A DNA stretch of 6,870 nucleotides from an uncultured Collinsella sp. (GTDB lineage: Bacteria; Actinomycetota; Coriobacteriia; Coriobacteriales; Coriobacteriaceae): assembly GCA_900555355.1 (NCBI GenBank), contig USKV01000078.1:1-6870 (forward strand), read 5' to 3'. Under the pieces are notes generated by a model that saw only the letters and a program-made list of their open reading frames with translations, made no database searches and was not told the origin of the DNA. Shown here in pieces: positions 1 to 5,490 of the stretch; within the stretch, counting starts at the first letter, position 1; each line of letters begins with the position of its first letter. A program made the position numbers and the translations under genes.

Positions 1-10
1 CCGCACGAGC

Positions 11-35
11 CGAAGGCCACTAAATGTGGCCTTCG
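11..35. repeat. Perfect 10-bp stem-loop downstream of the HAD gene
   Basis: CGAAGGCCAC (11-20) pairs perfectly with GTGGCCTTCG (26-35) around a TAAAT loop. It lies 66 bases beyond the stop of the minus-strand HAD gene. Neither side carries a T tract, so it is not a typical intrinsic terminator. It could still end the HAD transcript, or that of a gene to the left of the window. The rest of 1-100 shows no gene. Confidence 0.45.
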
Positions 36-100
36 AGCGAGCCCAGGACCTGACCGAGCAAAAATCAAACGGCCGGCCCCGGGCATGGCGACGAGATAGA

Positions 101-928
101 TTAACGAGCCGCCAAGATGGCGTCGATGAGCGTCAGTACGCCCCCGTCGTTGTTACTCGGAATGCGCCACTTGGCGTGCTCGTTCATGTGCTCCTCGGCA
201 TTGTCCACGATAAAGCTGTGACCGACGCGCTCCAGCATGGGGATGTCGTTGTAGGTGTCGCCCACGGCGGCAGCATCGGCAATATCGATGCCCAGGTGCT
301 CGCACAGATGCGCGACGCCGGCGCCCTTGTCAACGCCCAGGTTCATAAAGTCGATCCACTCGCGCCCGGCGTTGGTGACGTAGAGCTTGTCCGAGAACTC
401 GGGGCTATAGGTCTCGCGGAAAGCGGGCTCGGCGTCGTAGCCGGGGAAGAAGACCGAAATCTTGTTGGACTCGAAATCAATGTCCTCAAAGCTGTCGACG
501 TAGTTGATTGTGTTGTAGTAGACGCTGATCTCGTCGTGGTACTGATGGTCGCGGGCAAGCACGTAGAACTCGTCGTAGCAGCACAGGACGGGAACGGCGC
601 GCGGGTCCTCCGAGGCACGAGCGAGCACCTGCTGATACAGCGCCACGTCGATATTGCTCTTATAGATATAGTTGCCGCGATAGATGACGCAGGCTCCGTT
701 GTCGGGACAAAAGGCGAGGCGGTTCTTGATGCCCTCGAACATCTCCTCGAGCTTGGGGGCGGGACGTCCGCTGGCGGGGCAGAATACGATGCCGGCGTCG
801 GCGAGCTTGTCCAGGCGCTCATCAAGACCCTGGGGCAGCACGCGCTCGTCGGTCAGCAGCGTCTTGTCCATATCGACGGCGAGAATCTTAGTGTTTCCGA
901 TATTGGCGTCCGATTCGTAAGTTTGCAT
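101..928 (-). CDS. HAD-superfamily hydrolase, Cof/IIB type (phosphatase)
   Basis: This 275-residue protein has all four haloacid dehalogenase motifs. Motif I is DMDKTLL (residues 19-25; D19 would be the nucleophile and D21 the general acid). Motif II is PASGR (S53). Motif III is the Lys of GVDKGAG (K201). Motif IV is GDTYNDIPM (D224 and D228 bind Mg2+). The region between motifs II and III (about 60-195) is the size of the C2B cap of Cof-type enzymes, which dephosphorylate sugar phosphates, nucleotides or cofactor phosphates in the cytoplasm. The exact substrate cannot be read from sequence. The ATG at 928 is preceded by AAAGG, nine bases upstream. The 13 residues before the first strand are a slightly long N-terminus, but no better start exists. 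The gene stands alone, divergent from the argG leader. Confidence 0.9.
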   Translation of the reverse strand: MQTYESDANIGNTKILAVDMDKTLLTDERVLPQGLDERLDKLADAGIVFCPASGRPAPKLEEMFEGIKNRLAFCPDNGACVIYRGNYIYKSNIDVALYQQVLARASEDPRAVPVLCCYDEFYVLARDHQYHDEISVYYNTINYVDSFEDIDFESNKISVFFPGYDAEPAFRETYSPEFSDKLYVTNAGREWIDFMNLGVDKGAGVAHLCEHLGIDIADAAAVGDTYNDIPMLERVGHSFIVDNAEEHMNEHAKWRIPSNNDGGVLTLIDAILAAR

Positions 929-963
929 AAAAATGCGCCTTTCGTTTCGAGATTGTTTCAGAC

Positions 964-969
964 GTTATA
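964..969 (-). promoter_or_regulatory. Candidate -10 element for the HAD gene
   Basis: On the minus strand TATAAC (five of six matches to TATAAT) lies 35 bases before the HAD start codon. No recognisable -35 box sits 16 to 18 bases upstream, so the call rests on the -10 hexamer and its position alone. Confidence 0.3.
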
Positions 970-1071
970 ACCATCAACTAGTAGTCGAGCGTATTTTCGC
1001 AGGAATGGTGCGTATTTGCACCACGCTTCACAAAGTAATGAAAAAACTTTTCAGAAATTTGAATTTGTCGC

Positions 1072-1099
1072 TTGTGCTGCGGGCACTTTAGCGTAATAT
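1072..1099 (+). promoter_or_regulatory. Candidate promoter of the argG leader transcript
   Basis: TTGTGC (1072-1077) and TAATAT (1094-1099) are separated by 16 bases, giving an expected start near 1106. That would place the 24-codon leader ORF and the terminator-like hairpin inside the argG transcript. An AT-rich stretch with TTCA-N6-TGAA (1050-1063) lies just upstream and could be an UP element or operator. I saw no convincing ArgR (ARG) box of the TGAAT-N4-ATTCA form. Confidence 0.4.
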
Positions 1100-1202
1100 A
1101 GCGACCATCGAAAACGGAGACGGCAAAAGAGCCGCTTACCGAGAAAAAGGTACCGTTTACGATATTTGAATTGCGCCCGGCGATAGGTGAAAGGAGAGGC
1201 AG

Positions 1203-1277
1203 ATGCAGTTCGTAAAGATCATCACTACTGCAGACAATGCCATCCGACGCCAGCGCGCAATTTCCCGACGACGATAA
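1203..1277 (+). CDS. Arginine-rich 24-residue leader peptide of argG (candidate)
   Basis: A 24-codon ORF begins at an ATG preceded by AAAGGAG (1190-1196) with a 6-base gap, as good a ribosome binding site as any in the window. Six of the 24 codons encode arginine: CGA, CGC and CGC at 1245-1256, then CGA-CGA-CGA at 1266-1274 directly before the TAA. Other residues are unremarkable (it begins MQFVKIITT), with no signal peptide or known domain. Its position before argG, the Arg cluster, and the antiterminator/terminator pair downstream fit a translated attenuation leader whose ribosome pauses when arginyl-tRNA is scarce. Leader peptides of this kind are known for trp, his, leu and ilv operons; an arginine version here is inference. 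The alternative is a chance ORF with a fortuitous ribosome binding site. Confidence 0.65.
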   Translation: MQFVKIITTADNAIRRQRAISRRR

Positions 1278-1285
1278 CAATCGTC
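1270..1285 (+). promoter_or_regulatory. Hairpin spanning the leader's last Arg codons and stop
   Basis: GACGAT (1270-1275) pairs perfectly with ATCGTC (1280-1285) around AACA. The 5' arm is formed by the terminal CGA codons and the first base of the stop, so it can form only when no ribosome occupies the end of the leader ORF. This is the position of a pause or '1:2' hairpin in classical attenuators. Confidence 0.45.
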
Positions 1286-1318
1286 TCTGTCCGCATGGGG
1301 CGAATTGCCTCAACAGAG
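1285..1318 (+). promoter_or_regulatory. Second leader hairpin
   Basis: CTCTGT (1285-1290) pairs with ACAGAG (1313-1318). After a 5-base bulge (1291-1295), TGGGGC (1296-1301) pairs with GCCTCA (1307-1312), including one G-U, around GAATT. Its right arm also matches TTGAGG (1324-1329) through CCTCAA (1308-1313), giving an alternative hairpin that excludes this one. TCATTTT follows the stem, so a weak terminator role is not excluded. Confidence 0.45.
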
Positions 1319-1328
1319 TCATTTTGAG

Positions 1329-1349
1329 GTCGTTGGGTTTTAGCACGAC
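1329..1349 (+). promoter_or_regulatory. Antiterminator-like hairpin in the argG leader
   Basis: GTCGT (1329-1333) pairs with ACGAC (1345-1349). The right arm lies inside the left arm of the following terminator-like hairpin (1340-1355), so the two cannot coexist. The left arm is also complementary to the leader's CGA run: GACGAC (1267-1272) against GTCGTT (1329-1334), with one G-U. That would let unoccupied Arg codons sequester the antiterminator. Confidence 0.4.
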
Positions 1350-1388
1350 ATTGCTGCATGTTTCTAGGGCATGTATGTGCTGATTTTT
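1340..1388 (+). terminator. Intrinsic terminator-like hairpin with U5 tract upstream of argG (candidate attenuator)
   Basis: TTAGCAC (1340-1346) pairs with GTGCTGA (1377-1383), with one G-U. The stem continues through G-U 1347/1376, ACAT (1348-1351) with ATGT (1371-1374), and GCT (1353-1355) with GGC (1368-1370), with single-base bulges at 1352 and 1375 and a 12-base loop. TTTTT (1384-1388) follows directly. It ends about 95 bases before the argG start, and no + strand gene other than the leader ORF precedes it. It is therefore best explained as a conditional terminator inside the argG leader. Confidence 0.6.
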
Positions 1389-1482
1389 GCTATTTAACCT
1401 GATATTGCACGGTATGTGACCTTGAAATGACTTGCAACTGACCGATGTTCTAACTAGCTACCAAGGGCGAAAGGAAACAGCC

Positions 1483-2709
1483 ATGAGCAAGGAAAAAGTC
1501 GTTCTCGCATATTCCGGTGGTCTTGATACATCCGTATGTGTCAAGTGGCTCCAGGACGAGAAGAATCTCGATGTCGTTTGTGTCTGCGGCAACGTGGGCC
1601 AGGAAGAGACCGGGCTGGATGCCAAGAAGCAGAAGGCCCTCGACCTGGGCGTTCTTGATTGCCAGGTGCTCGACCTGCGCGACGAGTTCTCCGATGAGTT
1701 CCTGACCAAAGCCATCGCAGCAAACTCCATGTACGAGAACAAGTACCCGCTGCTTTCCGCCCTGTCTCGCCCGCTGCTCGCCAAGAAGCTTGTCGAGGTC
1801 GCTCACGAGTTTGGCGCGACCTACGTCGCCCACGGCTGCACCGGCAAGGGCAACGACCAGGTCCGTTTTGAGGCCGCCGTCAAGGCCCTCGACCCCGAGC
1901 TCAAGGTTATCGCCCCGGTTCGCGAGTGGGACCTGAAGTGCCGTCCCGACGAGGTTGCCTATGCCCACGCCCACAACGTGCCGGTTCCCGAGGGTGCCAA
2001 CGACAACCCCTACTCCATCGACGACAACCTGTGGGGTCGTGCCATTGAGTGCGGCCACCTGGAGGATCCCTGGAACGAGCCGCTCGACGACGCTTGGGTT
2101 ATGACCAAGAATCCCGAGGACACGCCCGACACCCCGACGTATACCGAGATTGAGTTTGAGGCCGGCAAGCCCGTCGCCGTCGACGGCAAGAAGATGAAGC
2201 TCTCCGAGATCGTCATCGCCCTCAACAAGATTTCGGGCGACAACGGCTTTGGCCGTCTCGACCTGGTTGAGGACCGTCTGGTGGGCCTCAAGAGCCGCGA
2301 GTGCTATGAGGTTCCCGGCGCCCTGACGCTCATCACCGCCCACAAGGCGCTCGAGGACATTTGCGTCGAGGGCGACTTGCTCAAGACCAAGATCAAGCTC
2401 GAGCAGGATTGGGCCACCGCCGTGTATAACGGCCAGTGGTACAGCCCGCTCAAGAACGCGCTCGATGCCTTTATGGCCGACACCCAGAAGTTCGTGACCG
2501 GCACCGTCCGCCTGAAGTTCTTTAAGGGCAACTGCCATGTCGTCGGCCGCAAGAGTCCCTTCAGCCTCTACGACTACGGCCTGGCTACCTACGACCGCGA
2601 CACCACGTTTGACGAGAAGGCTAGCGCCGGCTTTATCGAGATCGATACGCTGTCGCTCAAGACGTGGGCAAAGGTCCAGGGCCCCAGCTCTGCTGCCGCC
2701 CAGGCCTAG
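1483..2709 (+). CDS. argG: Argininosuccinate synthase
   Basis: This is the ATP-dependent cytoplasmic enzyme that joins citrulline and aspartate to give argininosuccinate, AMP and PPi, the penultimate step of arginine synthesis. The protein is 408 residues, normal for bacterial ArgG. The N-type ATP pyrophosphatase P-loop is AYSGGLDTS (residues 9-17). KYPLLSALSRPL (88-99) and HGCTGKGNDQVRFE (117-130) are family hallmarks that contact nucleotide and substrates. The start is the ATG at 1483, preceded by AAAGGA 8 bases upstream; an in-frame TTG at 1432 has no ribosome binding site and would add residues the family lacks. All 12 Arg codons are CGC or CGT. Expression probably depends on the leader at 1203-1388. 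argH, the next pathway step, follows 522 bases downstream after an unrelated small ORF. Confidence 0.98.
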   Translation: MSKEKVVLAYSGGLDTSVCVKWLQDEKNLDVVCVCGNVGQEETGLDAKKQKALDLGVLDCQVLDLRDEFSDEFLTKAIAANSMYENKYPLLSALSRPLLAKKLVEVAHEFGATYVAHGCTGKGNDQVRFEAAVKALDPELKVIAPVREWDLKCRPDEVAYAHAHNVPVPEGANDNPYSIDDNLWGRAIECGHLEDPWNEPLDDAWVMTKNPEDTPDTPTYTEIEFEAGKPVAVDGKKMKLSEIVIALNKISGDNGFGRLDLVEDRLVGLKSRECYEVPGALTLITAHKALEDICVEGDLLKTKIKLEQDWATAVYNGQWYSPLKNALDAFMADTQKFVTGTVRLKFFKGNCHVVGRKSPFSLYDYGLATYDRDTTFDEKASAGFIEIDTLSLKTWAKVQGPSSAAAQA

Positions 2710-2724
2710 CGCCTCCTTCCTTTG

Positions 2725-2752
2725 GTATCCGCGCGGCCCATCCGCGTGATAC
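2725..2752 (+). repeat. Hairpin just after argG
   Basis: GTATC (2725-2729) plus CGCG (2730-2733) pair with CGCG (2743-2746) and GATAC (2748-2752), with a bulged T at 2747. It begins 15 bases after the argG stop but lacks a T tract. It overlaps by one base a second inverted repeat, CATAACG (2752-2758) with CGTTATG (2781-2787). It may stabilise or weakly terminate the argG message. Confidence 0.35.
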
Positions 2753-2862
2753 ATAACGGGCGCATGGGGTCCCTACCTTTCGTTATGCTTGCTGACACTT
2801 CTTAACATCGGTGGCCCCTACGTTCCGCCCGCATATATGATGCCGCGACTGTGGCTGAGTCC

Positions 2863-2897
2863 GAGCCCCGCCGGGGTTGTCCGGCGGGGCTCCTTCT
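2863..2897 (+). terminator. Strong GC hairpin, likely argG terminator
   Basis: GAGCCCCGCCGG (2863-2874) pairs perfectly over 12 bases with CCGGCGGGGCTC (2881-2892) around GGTTGT. The following CTTCT is a poor U tract, so termination may be partial. The hairpin lies 153 bases after argG and 50 bases before the small ORF. The rest of 2753-2928 shows no gene. Confidence 0.55.
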
Positions 2898-2942
2898 ATC
2901 AATTTGGCGGCTCTGCGCCTATATATATGAGGAGTATCCATT

Positions 2943-3113
2943 ATGTTCAATGCTTTCGCGCATGCTTTGCTTGCCCTCGCGCCCGAGTTCGATGCTGTAA
3001 AGGTCGAGGACGTCCCTATGAGCCTGAAGGCCTGGATCGATGGTTCGCAGGGCAACATCCGGAGGGAGACGTTGGGCGCCAAGTGCATGGTGCGTCACTT
3101 CTTTGCAAATTAG
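2943..3113 (+). CDS. Unrecognised 56-residue small protein between argG and argH
   Basis: This ORF starts at an ATG with GAGGAG (2929-2934) eight bases upstream and ends at TAG. Codon use matches its neighbours (GCC, CTG, GAC, AAG, GTC favoured), unlike the other reading frames here. I do not recognise a family. The N-terminal 14 residues are mildly hydrophobic (MFNAFAHALLALAP) but too short and too weak to call a membrane segment. The rest is mixed and soluble-looking, with a basic patch NIRRE at 38-42, a single Cys at 48 and the ending RHFFAN. It follows a strong hairpin and precedes argH by 118 bases, so it may be its own small transcript or share one with argH. It could also be a decayed remnant. 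Confidence 0.6.
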   Translation: MFNAFAHALLALAPEFDAVKVEDVPMSLKAWIDGSQGNIRRETLGAKCMVRHFFAN

Positions 3114-3163
3114 CTACATGGCCTCGCGCACGGTGGGGAATATGTAAAACTAGCGGTTGAAAA

Positions 3164-3177
3164 ATCGCTTTAGCGAT
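3164..3177. repeat. Dyad ATCGCT-TT-AGCGAT upstream of argH
   Basis: A 14-base element with perfect 6-base inverted arms lies 54 bases before the argH start. A second weak hairpin, GCGC (3181-3184) with GCGC (3195-3198), follows and is trailed by TTGTTTT (3199-3205). It could be an operator or a small RNA hairpin. I found no good -10/-35 pair for argH around it. Confidence 0.3.
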
Positions 3178-3231
3178 ATGGCGCATTGCTTTGGGCGCTT
3201 GTTTTGGGATTTGATGAAAGGGGACGGTTCC

Positions 3232-4662
3232 ATGGCTCTTTGGGGCGGTCGTTTTGAGGCAGGCGTGGCCGAGGTCACGCAGGAGTTTGGCGCGTCGCTG
3301 CCGGTCGACAAACATCTCTATAAGCAGGATATCGCCGGCTCTAAGGCGCATGCCAAAATGCTGGCGGCCCAGGGCATCATCAGTGCCGAGGACGAGCAGG
3401 CGATTGCCAAGGGCCTGACCGGAATCGAACAGGATATCGATGCCGGCAACTTCACCTTCGACATCAACGACGAAGACATTCATATGTCCATCGAGAGCGA
3501 GCTGACGCGCCGCATCGGAGAGGCCGGTAAGCGCTTGCATACCGGACGTTCGCGCAACGACCAGGTGGCGACCGACACGCGCCTGGGCGTCAAGGCGCTG
3601 GCCAAGGAGCTCATGGAGGCCAATCTTGAGCTGCGCCATGTGCTGGTGGATGCGGCTAAGAAGTACGACAAGGTGATTCTTCCGGGTTACACGCACATGC
3701 AGCATGCTCAGCCCGTGCTGCTGTCGCATCATCTGCTGGCGTATTCCTGGATGTTCGCGCGCGACTTTACACGCTTGAAGGCCGCCTTTGATGCCGCCGA
3801 CAACTGCCCGCTGGGCGCTGCCGCGCTTGCCGGTACGAGCTATCCGCTCGATCGCCAGATGACGGCTGCTGAACTTGGCTTTGCGGGTGTGATTCCCAAC
3901 TCGCTCGATGCGGTTTCCGACCGTGATTTCCTGCTCGACCTGCATTACGCCGGCTCCGTCATGGCGATGCACCTGTCGCGTCTTTCCGAGGAGATCGTGC
4001 TGTGGTCGAGCTCCGAATTTGGCTTTATCACGCTTTCAGACTCCTACTCCACCGGCTCGTCCATCATGCCGCAGAAGAAGAATCCCGACTTTGCCGAGCT
4101 TATTCGCGGCAAGAGCGGCCGTGTCTATGGCAACCTGGTGCAGCTGCTCGTGACCATGAAGGGCCTGCCGCTTGCTTATAACAAGGACTTGCAGGAGGAC
4201 AAGGAGGGCGCGCTCGATACCGCTCACACGCTCATGCAGTGCCTGTCCGTTATGGCCGGTATGATTTCGACTTGGACCGTCAACGAGGATGCCATGGCGC
4301 GCGAGTGCGGCGTGGGGCACCTTGCCGCTACCGATGTTGCCGATTACCTGGCCAAGCGTGGCCTGCCGTTCCGCGAGGCGCATGCCGTGGTGGGCCATCT
4401 TGTCCTGATGTGCGAGAAGCGCGGCTGCAATCTTGAGGACCTGCCATTTGAGGTGTTCCAGGAGGCAAGCCCGCTCTTTGAGCGCGACATTACCGAGGCG
4501 CTCGACATCCCGTCGATTGTCGCCGCGCGCACGACCGAGGGCGGTACCGCCCCTGCCGCCGTTGCCGTTCAGCTGCAGCGTGCCGAGGCGCAGCTCGTGG
4601 CCGATGAAGGCGTGTTTGGATCGCTAACCAAGGTCGTCGAGATGGGTCACGGGGCAAAGTAA
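3232..4662 (+). CDS. argH: Argininosuccinate lyase
   Basis: This enzyme cleaves argininosuccinate to arginine and fumarate, the last step of arginine synthesis. The 476-residue protein belongs to the fumarase/aspartase superfamily and is family-sized. It has the typical start MALWGGRF, HTGRSRNDQVATD (residues 103-115), THMQHAQP (154-161; H155 matches the conserved catalytic-site His), and the signature loop GSSIMPQKKNP (275-285), whose serine is the catalytic acid/base. The C-terminal ARTTEGGTAP segment is also typical. The ATG at 3232 follows AAAGGGG by 8 bases and gives the canonical N-terminus. The in-frame TTG at 3157 would add 25 residues unlike the family and has no ribosome binding site. 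No arginine-rich leader like that of argG was seen upstream. The gene ends at a terminator. Confidence 0.98.
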   Translation: MALWGGRFEAGVAEVTQEFGASLPVDKHLYKQDIAGSKAHAKMLAAQGIISAEDEQAIAKGLTGIEQDIDAGNFTFDINDEDIHMSIESELTRRIGEAGKRLHTGRSRNDQVATDTRLGVKALAKELMEANLELRHVLVDAAKKYDKVILPGYTHMQHAQPVLLSHHLLAYSWMFARDFTRLKAAFDAADNCPLGAAALAGTSYPLDRQMTAAELGFAGVIPNSLDAVSDRDFLLDLHYAGSVMAMHLSRLSEEIVLWSSSEFGFITLSDSYSTGSSIMPQKKNPDFAELIRGKSGRVYGNLVQLLVTMKGLPLAYNKDLQEDKEGALDTAHTLMQCLSVMAGMISTWTVNEDAMARECGVGHLAATDVADYLAKRGLPFREAHAVVGHLVLMCEKRGCNLEDLPFEVFQEASPLFERDITEALDIPSIVAARTTEGGTAPAAVAVQLQRAEAQLVADEGVFGSLTKVVEMGHGAK

Positions 4663-4712
4663 GGGTTTGGCTGAAGCGGTTTTGGCCATTTATTGATAAA
4701 TCGTTTTCGCTT

Positions 4713-4748
4713 TACGGGCGTCTGCTGTTGCGGGCGCCCGTATTTTGT
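4713..4748 (+). terminator. Intrinsic terminator of argH
   Basis: TACGGGCG (4713-4720) pairs with CGCCCGTA (4735-4742), followed by TTTTGTT. The 14-base loop is somewhat large. It lies 50 bases after the argH stop. Confidence 0.75.
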
Positions 4749-4912
4749 TGCTATGGGGGAGGGGCTTGTCGAGAAGTTCTGTAGGACCTTTGGGCAGGTT
4801 GTGAAGGGGATACGTTCGCGGGCGGCAACCGACCGCCTGCTCTGTTCGGCGCGGTTGATGGGCGGTCGGATGGTACTCTAATCGGGCTTCGAAACAGAAG
4901 TGACACATATGG
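4749..4912 (+). other. Gene-free stretch with competing GC-rich inverted repeats
   Basis: No convincing gene is seen. A 42-codon ATG frame at 4753 lacks a ribosome binding site and uses AGG/CGG codons that the neighbours avoid. Three overlapping pairings are present: GCGGGCGG (4818-4825) with CCGCCTGC (4833-4840), CAACCG (4826-4831) with CGGTTG (4852-4857), and CCGACCGCC (4829-4837) with GGCGGTCGG (4861-4869). They cannot all form together. This could be a structured RNA or simply GC-rich spacer. Confidence 0.4.
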
Positions 4913-4948
4913 AGCGTTTTAATAAATTGCAGCGTTTCAATAAACAGC
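4913..4948 (+). repeat. Two tandem 18-bp direct repeats upstream of the ndk promoter
   Basis: AGCGTTTTAATAAATTGC (4913-4930) is followed immediately by AGCGTTTCAATAAACAGC (4931-4948), identical at 15 of 18 positions. The array ends 6 bases before the -35 box of the ndk promoter. AT-rich repeats at this position could act as UP-element DNA or as adjacent binding sites for an activator. Confidence 0.7.
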
Positions 4949-4954
4949 TTTTTG

Positions 4955-4983
4955 TTTAACTGCAGCTAAAACTCTGTTACGAT
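4955..4983 (+). promoter_or_regulatory. ndk promoter with extended -10, overlapped by a dyad
   Basis: TTTAAC (4955-4960) and TACGAT (4978-4983) have an ideal 17-base spacer, with TG one base before the -10 hexamer (TGTTACGAT, extended -10). Transcription should start near 4990 and leave a leader of about 58 bases. The -35 box and the beginning of the spacer form a 16-base imperfect palindrome, TTTAACTGCAGCTAAA (4955-4970, one mismatched pair), a plausible operator. The early leader can fold through AGTCC (4986-4990) with GGACT (5008-5012). Confidence 0.6.
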
Positions 4984-5047
4984 GCAGTCCAGGCGGGTGC
5001 CGGAATGGGACTTGGGCACGCGCGAACCTACTTGAAAGGCTACTTTT

Positions 5048-5452
5048 ATGGCTATCGAGAAGACCTTCATCATGATTAAGCCCGACGCCGTGCGCGACCG
5101 CAAGATCGGCGAGATCGTTGCTCGCATTGAGCGCAGCGGCCTTGTCATCGAGCGCATGGAGATGACCACGCTCGAGCGCGCTACCGTCGAGGAGCACTAC
5201 GCCCATCTGGCCGACAAGCCCTTCTTTGGCGGTCTCTGCGACTTTATGACGAGCGGTCCGGTCGTCAAGATGGTCGTTTCCGGTCTCTCCGCTGTTGCTA
5301 AGATGCGCACCCTCATGGGCGCTACCAACCCGCTTGAGGCTGCTCCTGGTACCATCCGCGGCGACTTTGCCGTCGATGTCAACGCTAACGTGATCCACGG
5401 CTCCGACTGCCTGGAGAACGCCGAGATTGAGATCAAGCGCTTCTTTGGCTAA
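5048..5452 (+). CDS. ndk: Nucleoside diphosphate kinase
   Basis: Ndk moves the gamma phosphate of ATP to other nucleoside diphosphates through a phosphohistidine, balancing NTP and dNTP pools in the cytoplasm. At 134 residues it has the usual bacterial length. The active-site signature NVIHGSD (residues 114-120) contains the phosphorylated His117, and the family nucleotide-binding residues K11, Y51, F59, R87, R104 and N114 are all present. MAIEKTFIMIKPDAV is a typical N-terminus. The ATG follows GAAAGG by 8 bases. It is a single-gene transcription unit with its own promoter and a strong terminator. Nothing is missing or unusual in the protein. Confidence 0.98.
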   Translation: MAIEKTFIMIKPDAVRDRKIGEIVARIERSGLVIERMEMTTLERATVEEHYAHLADKPFFGGLCDFMTSGPVVKMVVSGLSAVAKMRTLMGATNPLEAAPGTIRGDFAVDVNANVIHGSDCLENAEIEIKRFFG

Positions 5453-5454
5453 AC

Positions 5455-5476
5455 CAGCTTTGACTCCTTAAAGCTG
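5455..5476 (+). repeat. Small hairpin immediately after ndk
   Basis: CAGCTTT (5455-5461) pairs perfectly with AAAGCTG (5470-5476) around an 8-base loop, two bases past the ndk stop. It has no U tract and probably protects the message end or adds to the terminator that follows. Confidence 0.45.
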
Positions 5477-5490
5477 TTAGCGTGTGGCTT

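Noticed and set aside
26..970. Long + strand ORF opposite the HAD gene
   Set aside because: It mirrors the HAD gene, which has all four catalytic motifs; the + frame gives low-complexity Val/Gly/Ala-rich sequence and no motifs.
978..1346. 122-codon minus-strand ORF in the argG upstream region
   Set aside because: It starts with GTG without a ribosome binding site, matches no family I know, and lies antisense to the better-supported leader ORF and hairpins.
1360..1440. ArgR (ARG) box near the argG start
   Set aside because: I looked for paired TGAAT/ATTCA or TGCAT/ATGCA half sites at operator spacing and found only isolated partial matches.
1432..1482. N-terminal extension of argG from a TTG
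   Set aside because: It has no ribosome binding site, and the ATG at 1483 gives the canonical ArgG N-terminus with a good site.
1450..2754. 434-codon minus-strand ORF opposite argG
   Set aside because: It is an antisense shadow caused by the strong codon bias of argG and has no recognisable domain.
3157..3231. 25-residue N-terminal extension of argH from a TTG
   Set aside because: It is not part of the ArgH family, and the ATG at 3232 has a strong ribosome binding site.
3016..3972. 318-codon minus-strand ORF opposite argH and the small protein
   Set aside because: It is an antisense shadow; argH on the other strand is unambiguous.
4753..4881. 42-codon + strand ORF after the argH terminator
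   Set aside because: It has no ribosome binding site, atypical Arg codons (AGG, CGG) and no recognisable sequence.
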